This document shows, piece by piece, positions 36,976-45,160 of a DNA stretch of 64,000 bases. Position 1 is the first letter of the stretch. Each line of letters starts with the position of its first letter. The notes under the pieces are model-generated. The model saw only the letters and a list, made by a program, of their open reading frames with translations. It was not told the DNA's origin and did no database searches. Source of the stretch: an uncultured Mailhella sp. (GTDB lineage Bacteria; Desulfobacterota; Desulfovibrionia; Desulfovibrionales; Desulfovibrionaceae); the NCBI RefSeq assembly GCF_944324995.1, contig NZ_CALUYL010000001.1, forward strand, positions 1 to 64,000. Direction: 5' to 3'. A program made the translations under genes and the position numbers.

Positions 36976-38430
36976 ATGCTCTTCATCGAGAAATGCAAGG
37001 AAGCCGTGATCTCGGTCGTGCCGATCGTGATTCTGGTTCTCCTTCTTCATCTGACAGTTGCGCCCCTCGGCGACGCCCTGCCGAGATTTCTCGCGGGCGC
37101 AGTGCTCTTCATCATCGGCCTCGGCCTGTTTCTGGTGGGCGCGGACATCGGCGTGCTTCCCGTGGGCCAGAAGGTGGGCTCCACGCTCACCGGAAAGCGC
37201 AATCTCACCCTCATGCTTGCCGTGGGCTTCGTGGTGGGCTTCATCATCACCGTGGCCGAACCCGACGTTCAGGTGCTGGCCGCGCAGGTCACGGGCGTGG
37301 CTCCGGTCATCGCGCCCATGGCGCTCGTGTGCATCATTGCCGCGGGCGTGGGATTCTTCGTGGCCGTGGCCATGGGACGCATCATCTTTCAGCTTCCTCT
37401 CAAGCTGCTGCTGTTTCTCTGCTACGCCGCGGTGTTTCTCTGCGCCGCCTTCACGCCCGATCTCTTTCTCGGCATAGGCTTCGACGCAGGCGGAGCCACC
37501 ACGGGCCCCATGACGGTGCCGTTCATCATGGCGCTCGGCGTGGGCGTGGCCGCCGTGCGCGGCGGCAGCGGAGCCGGAGACGACAGCTTCGGCTTCGTGG
37601 GACTGGCTTCGGTGGGGCCCATTCTCGCCGTGCTCATGCTCGGGCTGTTCGCCACCCCCGCCTCGCCGGAAACGGCCGCCGCCGCGGAAGAAGGTTCGCT
37701 CGGGCTCGTTGCCCATTTTCTGCACCTTCTGCCCGAAGTCACGCACGAAGTGGCCATGGCTCTCGGCCCGCTCGCCGTGCTCTTTCTGCTGTTCCGGCTC
37801 TTTCTCATCAGACTTTCCCGCCGCCAGACGCTGCGCATGGTCATGGGCCTTGTCTATACGTTCTTCGGCGTCATTCTGTTCTTCCTCGGCGTGAAGGGCG
37901 GCTTCATGCCCGCGGGCGACGCGCTCGGCGCGCTGCTCTCCGCGCCGGAACACCGCTTCTGGCTCATTCCCGTGGCGCTGGTGCTCGGGGCCGTGGTGGT
38001 GTGCGCCGAACCCGCCGTGTGGATTCTCACCGAACAGGTGGAACAGGTTTCCGGCGGCGCCATCCGCCGCATGCTCATGCTGGCGGCCCTTTCCGCCGGC
38101 GTGTCCCTGGCCGTGGGCATTGCCATGTTCCGGGTGATCTCGGGAACGAGTCTCTGGTTCTTCCTCATTCCCGGCTACGCCGCGGCCATGCTGCTCATGC
38201 GCTTCTGCCCGCGCATGTTCACGGCCATCGCCTTCGATTCCGGCGGCGTGGCATCCGGCCCCATGGCCTCCACGTTCATTCTCGCCTTCATGCTCGGCGT
38301 ATCCAAGGGCGTGGGCGGCAATCCCGCCGTGGACGCCTTCGGATGCATCGCCATGATAGCCATGACGCCGCTCATCGCCATTCAGCTTCTGGGCATCGTT
38401 TTCAGCCGCAAGACGGGAGACCGCGCATGA
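36976..38430 (+). CDS. DUF1538 membrane protein (two repeats)
   Basis: 484 aa with about 12-14 membrane helices and two DUF1538 repeats. The repeat signatures are FDAGGATTGPMTVPFIMALG (about 173-192) and FDSGGVASGPMASTFILAFM (about 422-441), and AEPDVQVLAAQV parallels AEPAVWILTEQV. Probably a transporter; the substrate is unknown. AAAGGAG lies 4 nt before the ATG. Its stop overlaps the ATG of the P-II gene (ATGA), as expected for a channel and its P-II regulator. Confidence 0.93.
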   Translation: MLFIEKCKEAVISVVPIVILVLLLHLTVAPLGDALPRFLAGAVLFIIGLGLFLVGADIGVLPVGQKVGSTLTGKRNLTLMLAVGFVVGFIITVAEPDVQVLAAQVTGVAPVIAPMALVCIIAAGVGFFVAVAMGRIIFQLPLKLLLFLCYAAVFLCAAFTPDLFLGIGFDAGGATTGPMTVPFIMALGVGVAAVRGGSGAGDDSFGFVGLASVGPILAVLMLGLFATPASPETAAAAEEGSLGLVAHFLHLLPEVTHEVAMALGPLAVLFLLFRLFLIRLSRRQTLRMVMGLVYTFFGVILFFLGVKGGFMPAGDALGALLSAPEHRFWLIPVALVLGAVVVCAEPAVWILTEQVEQVSGGAIRRMLMLAALSAGVSLAVGIAMFRVISGTSLWFFLIPGYAAAMLLMRFCPRMFTAIAFDSGGVASGPMASTFILAFMLGVSKGVGGNPAVDAFGCIAMIAMTPLIAIQLLGIVFSRKTGDRA

Positions 38431-39122
38431 CCACCCAGCTCAACGAACAGGCAGGCAAACTGCTCATTGCCGTCATAGAAAAACACAAGTGCGACGCCGC
38501 CATGACCGCGGCCAGAAAAGCCGGAGCCCCGGGCGGCACCGTGCTCATGGGACGCGGAACGGCCCAGAGCAAATGGCTGCGCATTCTCGGCCTCGACGAC
38601 GTGGAAAAGGAACTGCTCTACACCCTGCTGCCCGCCTCGCTGGTCCGCCCCGTGATGAACGCCATACGCAACGCCCCGGCGCTCTCCAGAACAAGAGGCA
38701 TACTCTTCACCATCGACGTGCTCGAAGCCTTCCGGCGTCACGATTCCACGCCCGCCGCGCCTTCCCAGACTCAGGAGGACACCATGTCTGACAACAGCCC
38801 GGAACAGTCCGGCTACGAACTTCTCTCCGTCATCGTCAACCACGGCAGCGCCGATCAGGTCATGGACGCGGCCAGAAGCGCCGGCGCCACGGGCGGCACG
38901 GTCATCCACGCGCGCGGCACGGCCCGTCCGGACGACGCCTCCTTCTTCGGCATCACCATCGTGCCGGAAAAGGAACTCGTCATGATCCTCGCGCCGAAGG
39001 ACAAAAGCGCCCGCATCATGGAAAGCGTCAAGGCGGAATTCAAAGACGCCGAACCCGGTTCCGGCATCGCCTTCCGCACCGCCGTGGAATCCTTCGACAT
39101 GCTGGGCTCGCCCCGTCGATAA
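38427..39122 (+). CDS. tandem P-II-like regulator
   Basis: 231 aa with two GlnB-like domains in one frame. Domain 1 (about 10-100) has LLIAVIEKHKCDAAMTAARKAG and GGTVLMGRGTA. Domain 2 (about 128-225) has ELLSVIVNHGSADQVMDAAR, GGTVIHARGTA and FFGITIVPEKELVMIL. The T-loops are short, as in the P-II proteins found beside DUF1538 genes. P-II domains are trimeric nucleotide sensors that control channels; this one probably gates the DUF1538 protein. An internal ATG at 38784 with AGGAGG could produce domain 2 alone (112 aa, the usual P-II length). Confidence 0.88.
   Translation: MTTQLNEQAGKLLIAVIEKHKCDAAMTAARKAGAPGGTVLMGRGTAQSKWLRILGLDDVEKELLYTLLPASLVRPVMNAIRNAPALSRTRGILFTIDVLEAFRRHDSTPAAPSQTQEDTMSDNSPEQSGYELLSVIVNHGSADQVMDAARSAGATGGTVIHARGTARPDDASFFGITIVPEKELVMILAPKDKSARIMESVKAEFKDAEPGSGIAFRTAVESFDMLGSPRR
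38773..38786 (+). promoter_or_regulatory. internal ribosome site and ATG in tandem P-II gene
   Basis: AGGAGG (38773-38778) is followed by ACACC and ATG (38784-38786), in frame, exactly at the start of the second P-II domain. It is stronger than the site of the full-length ORF, so a separate second product is likely. Inference from sequence. Confidence 0.6.
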
Positions 39123-39148
39123 TCCTGCCGACGATATTGCCGAACATG

Positions 39149-39181
39149 ATCCCCGTCGCCTTCCCGCGGCGGGGATTTTTG
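39149..39181 (+). terminator. terminator after P-II gene
   Basis: CCCCGTCGC, loop CTTCCC, GCGGCGGGG, then ATTTTTG, about 27 bp past the stop; one mismatch in the stem. Confidence 0.8.
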
Positions 39182-39215
39182 TTCGCCTCCCCCGGCCCGG
39201 CAAAAAAACGCTCCG

Positions 39216-39257
39216 TTGACAGCCCCGGACGTCCCTTTTATTTAAGCAATTACTTAA
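39216..39257 (+). promoter_or_regulatory. ArsR promoter and operator
   Basis: TTGACA (39216-39221), 17-bp spacer, TATTTA (39239-39244). The inverted repeat TTAAG (39242-39246) N6 CTTAA (39253-39257) overlaps the -10, in an AT-rich patch typical of ArsR-family operators. Autorepression is the likely role. Confidence 0.6.
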
Positions 39258-39315
39258 TTAAAACTTCGGAAGACGCCGCGCTTCTGCCGCGCTTCCGAAC
39301 AACGCGCCGATTTTC

Positions 39316-39708
39316 ATGGACAACGATCTGCTTTACCGCGCCCTTGCCGACGACACCAGACGCAGGCTCATTCGTCTGCTGCTGAGCGGCAGCTGCTGCG
39401 TTTCCGCCCTCGCCGCCCGCCTGAACATCAGCGAAAGCGCCGTATCTCAGCATGTCGGCCTTCTGCGCCGCGCAGGTCTGCTTGATGGAACAAGACGCGG
39501 ACGCTTCATGCACTACGCCGTCAACCGGCAGCGCCTGCTCGATCTGGCCCGGGAACTGGAAGCGCTTGCCGCAACGCTCCCTGCCGACAAGGAGGACGAA
39601 GCCGCGCCGCGAGCCTTTCCCTGCGACGAAGCCATGCGCCGCCGCTGTCACGGCGCAGGCAAACTCCGCACGCTGCCCATGGCTCCGTCAACCGTCGAGG
39701 AACATTGA
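39316..39708 (+). CDS. ArsR-family transcriptional regulator
   Basis: 130 aa. The winged helix runs from ALADDTRRRLIRLLLSGSCC to LLRRAGLLDGTRRGRFMHYAV, with recognition helix SESAVSQHVGLLR. CC at 27-28 (SGSCCVS) and Cys103/Cys111 in the tail could bind metal or arsenite, but the classic CVCDL motif is absent. The next gene starts after 1 nt, so this regulator controls the YraQ-like permease pair and itself. Confidence 0.92.
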   Translation: MDNDLLYRALADDTRRRLIRLLLSGSCCVSALAARLNISESAVSQHVGLLRRAGLLDGTRRGRFMHYAVNRQRLLDLARELEALAATLPADKEDEAAPRAFPCDEAMRRRCHGAGKLRTLPMAPSTVEEH

Positions 39709-39709
39709 C

Positions 39710-40186
39710 ATGTCCACCGCCGCCCTCTACCTCGTCACGTTGCTTCTGCTCGCGCTCTCCTTCCGAAAGGACAGAAAAAAAACGCGTCAGGCGCTCGTCA
39801 AGGCCTGGAAATCGTTTGAAAACATTCTGCCCCAGTTTCTGGCCATCCTGGTGCTCATAGGCCTCATGCTCGCCGTGCTCGACAAAGAGCTCATCACCCG
39901 TCTTCTGGGCGCGGAATCCGGGGCGCTCGGCATGGCCATCGCCGCAGTGATCGGTTCCGTCACGCTCATTCCGGGCTTCATCGCCTTTCCGCTGGCGGCC
40001 TCGCTTCTTTCTTCCGGCGCAGGCTACGGGCAGACGGCCATGTTCCTCACCACGCTCATGATGGTGGGCATCGTCACTCTGCCGCTGGAAGGCACCTTCT
40101 TCGGCAAACGTCTGGCCCTGATGCGCAATGCGCTGGCCTTTTTCTACGCCGTCGTTTCCTCCGTCGTTCTGGGGGCGCTGCTGTGA
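39710..40186 (+). CDS. YraQ/UPF0718-like permease, N-terminal half
   Basis: 158 aa with about five membrane helices. GSVTLIPGFIAFPLAASLL is the kind of motif found in the YraQ (DUF318) permease family. At about half the usual family length, it pairs with the next gene, which starts at an overlapping GTGA. Family members are proposed to move metal or metalloid species; the substrate is unknown. Confidence 0.8.
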   Translation: MSTAALYLVTLLLLALSFRKDRKKTRQALVKAWKSFENILPQFLAILVLIGLMLAVLDKELITRLLGAESGALGMAIAAVIGSVTLIPGFIAFPLAASLLSSGAGYGQTAMFLTTLMMVGIVTLPLEGTFFGKRLALMRNALAFFYAVVSSVVLGALL

Positions 40187-40728
40187 TCGCCGCCGTTCTC
40201 CGCCGCTACCGCATGTTTCTGGCGCTTTTCGCCTTCAATGTCGCGCTGCTCTTCCTTGAACCCGCCGTCGGGAAAAAGGCTCTGGCCCTGACCGGAGACA
40301 ACGTGCTCGAAATGCTTTCCTTTCTGCCGCCCATCTTCGTGCTGCTCGGCCTTCTGGACGTGTGGGTGGACAGAGAAACCATGATGAAATACATGGGCGA
40401 AGGCTCCGGCGCGCGGGGCATGCTGCTCGCCTTTATTCTCGGCTCCGCCGCGGCGGGCCCCCTCTACGCCGCCTTTCCCATGGCCGCGGTCATGATGAAA
40501 AAGGGCGCGGGCATGCGCAACGTGTTCATCTTCATCGGGGCCTGGTCCACCACGAAAATCCCGCTCATTCTCTTTGAAAGCGCCACGCTCGGCTTCCGCT
40601 TCATGGCCATGCGCCTTGCCTTCAACATTGTGGGCATCTTCCTCATCGCCCTCATTCTGGAACGCGAGGCCAGGCGGCATCCCGTTCCCCTCCCCGCGGA
40701 ACCATCCTCCGAGCCCGGCAGGCATTGA
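40183..40728 (+). CDS. YraQ/UPF0718-like permease, C-terminal half
   Basis: 181 aa, GTG start overlapping the previous stop by 4 nt. Membrane segments include LLAFILGSAAAGPLYAAFPM, a counterpart of the IPGFIAFPLAA motif in the partner, and FIGAWSTTKIPLILFE. The ORF boundary falls between two halves of a single-chain permease family. The overlap suggests a two-chain permease rather than a recent frameshift, since both halves have proper ends. Confidence 0.8.
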   Translation: MIAAVLRRYRMFLALFAFNVALLFLEPAVGKKALALTGDNVLEMLSFLPPIFVLLGLLDVWVDRETMMKYMGEGSGARGMLLAFILGSAAAGPLYAAFPMAAVMMKKGAGMRNVFIFIGAWSTTKIPLILFESATLGFRFMAMRLAFNIVGIFLIALILEREARRHPVPLPAEPSSEPGRH

Positions 40729-40858
40729 CGCTCCTTCGCCTCTCCTCTATGCTTCCGGCAATCTCGTGCGGGCGCACCGTCCGCCGTCCGGCCCGAAACG
40801 CGCCTCTTTTCGGCGTACTTCCCAAACGCCTCGCGGCACAAATCTCAGGCGGATCATC

Positions 40859-41458
40859 ATGCGCGGCAGACTCGTCTATGTCATGGGAGCCTCCGGCGCG
40901 GGCAAGGACAGCCTTATCCGCGAAATGCTCCGCCGTTTCCGCGGGCTTCCGCTGGCCGCGGTCAGGCGTCACATCACCCGCCCCGCCTCCTCCGAAGGCG
41001 AGCGGCACATCGCCGTGTCCCGCGAGCGCTTTGAAGAGCTCGCCTCCGCGGGACGCTTTTCCCTGCACTGGACAAGTCACGGCCACCGCTACGGCATTTC
41101 CGTCCATGCGGATCTCGCCCTCGCCCGCGGCGTTTCCCTGCTCGTCAACGGCTCCCGCGCGGCCTTTGCCGAGGCCGTGCGCCGCTATCCCGATCTCGTT
41201 CCCGTGCTCGTGACCGCAAAGCCGCATCTTCTTCGCGAACGCCTGCTGGCCCGGGGACGGGAATCCGGCGCGGCGCTGGAAGAGCGTCTCGCCGGAGCGC
41301 TGCTCGCCCTGCCCGATCTCGATTCCCTGCCCTGGATACGCATAGACAATTCCGGTCATCTTCACGAAGCGGCGGCGCTTCTGGAGCAGGAACTCCGATC
41401 GAGACTCCCGCTGTCAGGCCCAAACGGGCACCGCGGACGAATCTCTTTTCCCGACTGA
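40859..41458 (+). CDS. phnN: ribose 1,5-bisphosphate phosphokinase
   Basis: 199 aa. The P-loop GASGAGKDSL is at residues 9-18, and RRHITRPASSEGERHIAVS, FSLHWTSHGHRYGIS and GVSLLVNGSRAAF match PhnN, a guanylate-kinase-fold enzyme making PRPP from ribose 1,5-bisphosphate. ATG 40859 starts the family N-terminus. No other phn gene is in the window. A stand-alone PhnN may serve PRPP salvage rather than phosphonate use, which is inference. Confidence 0.88.
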   Translation: MRGRLVYVMGASGAGKDSLIREMLRRFRGLPLAAVRRHITRPASSEGERHIAVSRERFEELASAGRFSLHWTSHGHRYGISVHADLALARGVSLLVNGSRAAFAEAVRRYPDLVPVLVTAKPHLLRERLLARGRESGAALEERLAGALLALPDLDSLPWIRIDNSGHLHEAAALLEQELRSRLPLSGPNGHRGRISFPD

Positions 41459-41805
41459 ACGCATGCCGGCGCGGTTGGCCGTTCGGCTCTCATCATCGTG
41501 TTTTCACGACTTTTCCCGACAGGCAGCGCCGTATTTCCGCCTCCCCGCTTGACAAAAAACAACGCCTTGTCTATTTCAAAAATAAGTTTTCGAGTCGGTC
41601 CGGCTACAGCTCTGCCATGCCGTTCCGACCTGAGTTTCTGCTCACAGGGTGGTTCTGGAAACGGGGCCGCCTCCCGTATGCCCTTCGGGGTTGGAAAGAA
41701 AACGCTGCGCTTGTTCCATGCCCGGAAACGTTCCGCATCATGGTTCTGGTGTTTTCGTATGTGAGCAACACCGGAATCGCGCCTTTGCGCGGCATGGAGA
41801 ATCCC
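41459..41805. other. intergenic region with structured leader
   Basis: About 345 bp before modA. It contains several stable hairpins (41594-41629, 41631-41650 and a CCC-TTCG-GGG hairpin near 41682), described with the leader entry. Start candidates upstream of modA encode nothing family-like. Confidence 0.5.
41594..41790 (+). ncRNA. structured 5' leader of modA, possible riboswitch
   Basis: GTCGG (41594-41598) pairs with CCGAC (41625-41629) and CGGC (41601-41604) with GCCG (41619-41622), giving a hairpin with a TC/TT internal loop. A second hairpin (CCTGAG...CTCACAGG) follows directly, then a CCC-TTCG-GGG hairpin. The word GGAAACG occurs twice. Leaders ahead of molybdate genes can be molybdenum-cofactor riboswitches; I cannot match that consensus by eye. 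Confidence 0.3.
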
Positions 41806-42543
41806 ATGAAAAGATTTCCCCTCTTCCTCTGTGTTGCGGCCGTCCTCATTCTTTCTCTGCCCTGCGCGGCGCAGGCCGCCAGAGCCCTGCACGTCTATTG
41901 CGGGGCAGGCATGACCAAACCTTTCGGGGAAATAGCCGCCGCCTTCACCCAAAAAACGAAGGTGAACATGGAAGTCACCTACGCCAACGCCGGTCAGATA
42001 CAGTCGCAGATCAACACCGCCCAGGAAGGCGACCTCTTCATTGCCGGCGCTGCGGAAGAGCTGAAGCCCATAGAAAAATACGTCTCCGCAAGACGCGATC
42101 TCGTCAAGCACATTCCCGTGCTGGCCGTAGCCAGAGGCAATCCCAAGAACATCAGGGGCGTGAAGGATCTCGGCAGAAGTGATCTTCGCGTGGTGCTCGG
42201 CGACGCCAAGGCGACGCCCATAGGCAAAATTGCGGACAAGGCCCTTGCCGACGCCGGTCTCGCCGGCAAGGTGAACGTGGTCAGCCGCGGCGTGACGGCG
42301 CCTTCCATCTTCAACGCCCTGAACGTGGGAGAATGCGATGCCGTCATCGTGTGGAAGGAAAACGTTTCTCCGGCCATGGACATCGTGCCCGACCCGGTCA
42401 TGGACGCCTACGTGAAAACCATTCCCGCAGCCTCGCTTTCCGTTTCCGACGATCCCGAAGGACAAAAGCTGTTCCTCGATTTTCTGAACTCCGGGGAAGC
42501 TCACTCCATCTGGGAAAAATACGGCTACGTCGTGCTGAACTGA
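41806..42543 (+). CDS. modA: molybdate/tungstate-binding protein ModA-like
   Basis: 245 aa. Signal peptide MKRFPLFLCVAAVLILSL... with cleavage near AQA/AR. The mature protein starts LHVYCGAGMTKPFGEIAAAF, the ModA N-terminus, with GDLFIAGAAEE and VGECDAVIVWKENV further on. It delivers oxyanion to the ModBC transporter. ATG 41806 follows GGAG at six bases; the ATG 12 bases earlier lacks such a site. Molybdate and tungstate cannot be told apart here. Confidence 0.92.
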   Translation: MKRFPLFLCVAAVLILSLPCAAQAARALHVYCGAGMTKPFGEIAAAFTQKTKVNMEVTYANAGQIQSQINTAQEGDLFIAGAAEELKPIEKYVSARRDLVKHIPVLAVARGNPKNIRGVKDLGRSDLRVVLGDAKATPIGKIADKALADAGLAGKVNVVSRGVTAPSIFNALNVGECDAVIVWKENVSPAMDIVPDPVMDAYVKTIPAASLSVSDDPEGQKLFLDFLNSGEAHSIWEKYGYVVLN

Positions 42544-42549
42544 CGTTTC

Positions 42550-42582
42550 CAAAGGCCGCCTGCCCGGATCAGACGGCCTTTC
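42550..42582 (+). terminator. intercistronic hairpin modA/modB
   Basis: AAAGGCCGCCTG, loop CCCGGAT, CAGACGGCCTTT with one mismatch, then TCCCTCCCTTTT. Its place just after modA suggests partial termination or protection of the 3' end, giving more binding protein than permease. Confidence 0.6.
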
Positions 42583-42630
42583 CCTCCCTTTTCCGCGTTG
42601 CTCCGCCGACGCGCAGGCTCCGTCCGCGCC

Positions 42631-43440
42631 ATGAAACAGAAGCTTTCCCTCTTTGACGGCGCAAGCCTTCTCATCGCCTTTCTGACCGTGCTCTTCCTTA
42701 CGGCGTCCATCTGCACCATAGTCGTGGGAGGTCTGCCCTTTCTGCCCGCGGCCTTTCGCTCCGAGGAAGTGCTCTTTTCCATACGACTCAGCCTCGTCAC
42801 CTCCACGCTGTCCACGCTGCTCTGCTTTCTGGTGGGCATTCCCTGCGCCTATGCGCTGGCGCGATGCCGCATGCCGCTGCGCAACTTCTGCCGCATCGTG
42901 CTGGAACTTCCCCTCTCCCTGCCCTATCTCGTGCTCGGCCTCTGCCTGCTCACGATGTTTTCCTCCGAAGCCGGCAGACTGCTCAAGCACTTGGGCATCC
43001 GCGTCATCTTTGAACCGGCGGGCATAGTCATGGCGCAATGGCTGGTGAACATTCCCTTCGTCGTACGGCTCATGCGCACGGCGCTGGAAGAACTGGACGG
43101 CAGACTGGAATTCATTGCCGGAACGCTGGGCGCTTCCCGCTGGCAGCGATTCTGCACCATCACCCTGCCCATGAGCCGCAATGCCATACTCATGGCCGCC
43201 ATTCTCACGTGGTCCCGGGCCATTGGAGAGTTCGGCGCCACGCTCATGCTCGTGGGCGTGACACGCATGAAAACGGAAACACTCCCGGCCAGCATCTACC
43301 TCAACATCAGCACCGGCGACAACGGCATGGCCATGGCCGCAGCCATCATTCTGCTGATCATTTCCGGCGCGGCGCTCATGCTCTCCACGCTGCTGCAGCA
43401 CCGCGCGGCCAGCCGCATGGAGGGAGCTGTCAGACCATGA
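42631..43440 (+). CDS. modB: molybdate ABC transporter permease ModB-like
   Basis: 269 aa with about six membrane helices. The EAA-type cytoplasmic loop near residue 165 reads EFIAGTLGASRWQRFCTITLP, followed by RAIGEFGATLMLVG, which is characteristic of ModB. ATG 42631 is chosen over the TTG at 42598. It overlaps modC by 4 nt. Confidence 0.93.
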   Translation: MKQKLSLFDGASLLIAFLTVLFLTASICTIVVGGLPFLPAAFRSEEVLFSIRLSLVTSTLSTLLCFLVGIPCAYALARCRMPLRNFCRIVLELPLSLPYLVLGLCLLTMFSSEAGRLLKHLGIRVIFEPAGIVMAQWLVNIPFVVRLMRTALEELDGRLEFIAGTLGASRWQRFCTITLPMSRNAILMAAILTWSRAIGEFGATLMLVGVTRMKTETLPASIYLNISTGDNGMAMAAAIILLIISGAALMLSTLLQHRAASRMEGAVRP

Positions 43441-44153
43441 TTCCGCTTGCTTTCGACAGCTTCTGCCTCACCCGGGGCAGCATGCGCATTCAGGACATAT
43501 CCTTTGAACTCGGCGAACGGGAAATCTTTGCCATTCTCGGCCGCACAGGCGCGGGAAAAACCCTGCTTCTCGAATCAGCCGCCGGATTCTATGCCCCGGA
43601 GAGCGGCAACATTCTGCTCTACGGAACGCCCGTGCAGAGCATTCCCCTCACCGAACGCCGCATAGGCTTCGTGTATCAGGACTACGCGCTCTTTCCGCAC
43701 ATGACCGTGGAAGGAAACATTGCCTACGGCCTTCGGGTGCGCCACGCGCCACGCGCCGAACAGAAAGAAAAAACAACGGCCATAGCCGAACTGCTCGGCA
43801 TCGGGCATGTGCTGAAAAACTATCCGCAAACGCTGAGCGGGGGCGAACGACAACGCGTGGCCCTTGCCAGAGCCCTGGTGCTCAAACCCCGACTGCTGCT
43901 GCTCGACGAACCATTCTCCTCGCTCGATCCTTCCACAAAGCAGCGGCTTTACGGGGAAATAGCACGCATTCCACAGAAATTCGACTGCGCCGTGCTCTTT
44001 GTGACCCATGACTTCCGGGAAGCGCAAATGCTGGCTTCCCGCATAGGCATCATGGCAGAGGGCAGAATGCTCTGCATACGCCGATCAGAGGATCTCTTCG
44101 CCCGCAGCAGCAATACGGAACTCAACACCTTTCTCGGTCTGGAGGACGCATGA
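43437..44153 (+). CDS. modC: molybdate ABC transporter ATPase ModC-like
   Basis: 238 aa. Walker A GRTGAGKT, Q-loop YQDYALFPHMTV, signature LSGGERQRVALARAL, Walker B LLLLDEPFSSLD and the switch His in FVTHDF. It lacks the C-terminal MOP domain of full-length ModC (about 350 aa), as in many short ModC/WtpC proteins. It overlaps both neighbours (4 nt each), so the unit is modA-modB-modC-DUF364. Confidence 0.93.
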   Translation: MIPLAFDSFCLTRGSMRIQDISFELGEREIFAILGRTGAGKTLLLESAAGFYAPESGNILLYGTPVQSIPLTERRIGFVYQDYALFPHMTVEGNIAYGLRVRHAPRAEQKEKTTAIAELLGIGHVLKNYPQTLSGGERQRVALARALVLKPRLLLLDEPFSSLDPSTKQRLYGEIARIPQKFDCAVLFVTHDFREAQMLASRIGIMAEGRMLCIRRSEDLFARSSNTELNTFLGLEDA

Positions 44154-44893
44154 CAGCCCAGGAACTCTATCGTCGTCTCAAACAGGAACTCGAACGGATT
44201 GTCCGGCTTCATCATCTGAATGAAAGCCCCATCATGCTGAAAAGCCGCGGTCTTTCCCCGGAAGAAGCCATAGGCAACACCAGGCGCAAGGACTATCCCA
44301 TTCTTGCAGGCAAGGAAATCATGCTTCAGGCGCAGTTCGGTTCCGCCCTCGGTCAGGCGTTCACAGACGCTCCCTCGGACTTCTGCGGCACGCTGGACGA
44401 CGTGCTGGCCCTTGATCCGGAAAACGACCCGCACAGCCGAGGACTTCTCGTGGCCACGCTGAACGCCGTCATGCGCCACACCGGCGACATCGATCACACC
44501 GTTCACTGCCGCAACGACGATCTCGAACTCTGCGCCGAAGCCTGCGCCGCGCATATCCGTGAACACTTCGGCGCGCCGCGCATCACGCTGACAGGCTATC
44601 AGCCCGCCCTCACGGCCCGCCTCTCCCGGGAATTTCCCCTGCGGGTGCTGGACATGAATCCCCAGTTCGTAGGCGACGTAAAGTCCGGCGTGACCATTGA
44701 ACACGGTGAAACAGGCTACCGCAGCGCCGTGCTTGAATGGTCGGAACTTGTGCTCTGCACGGGCAGCACGCTCTGCAACGGCACCTTCGTCAACTTTGTG
44801 GACATCGGCAGACCGGTCATATTTTTCGGCATTTCCGGGGCTGCCGCGGCCCGCATTCTTCATCTTCCCCGCTTCTGCCCGAAATCCTCCTGA
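44150..44893 (+). CDS. DUF364 / putative heavy-metal chelation protein
   Basis: 247 aa with a Rossmann-like C-terminal half. TLTGYQPALTARLSREFPLRVLDMNP and ILHLPRFCP frame the domain, and CTGSTLCNGTF near residue 205 is the usual conserved segment of DUF364 proteins. Members of this family are predicted metal-chelating. It overlaps modC by 4 nt, so it probably works with molybdate or tungstate. Mechanism unknown. Confidence 0.8.
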   Translation: MTAQELYRRLKQELERIVRLHHLNESPIMLKSRGLSPEEAIGNTRRKDYPILAGKEIMLQAQFGSALGQAFTDAPSDFCGTLDDVLALDPENDPHSRGLLVATLNAVMRHTGDIDHTVHCRNDDLELCAEACAAHIREHFGAPRITLTGYQPALTARLSREFPLRVLDMNPQFVGDVKSGVTIEHGETGYRSAVLEWSELVLCTGSTLCNGTFVNFVDIGRPVIFFGISGAAAARILHLPRFCPKSS

Positions 44894-44976
44894 CGCCTTC
44901 TCCGCCTGCCGCTCCGAACGCGCCGTCGGAACAAGGGCGCGAAGCGCTTGCGCCCTCACGCCTGACGTCCTATCCT

Positions 44977-45013
44977 GAAAGAGCCGGGATCTGATGAGTC
45001 CGGCTCTTTTTTG
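44977..45013 (+). terminator. terminator of mod operon
   Basis: AAAGAGCCGG, loop, CCGGCTCTTTTTTG; about 85 bp past the stop. Confidence 0.85.
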
Positions 45014-45160
45014 CGTCTGAAAAGTCAGGTTCCGGCCTTTTCATGGACGCTCAAGCCCCGTGAAAAGAGGCCGCGCCTCCCCCCGTGCGCAGGCGGCATG
45101 CGACGCCTTTTCCCCTGAACGCCCCTTCCGCCGCGAACCTCCGCCTTCCCGGGAAGAAAA

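Noticed and set aside
40183-40728. Frameshift in a single YraQ-like gene
   Set aside because: The junction is a normal GTGA overlap and both halves have plausible ends, so two genes is the simpler reading.
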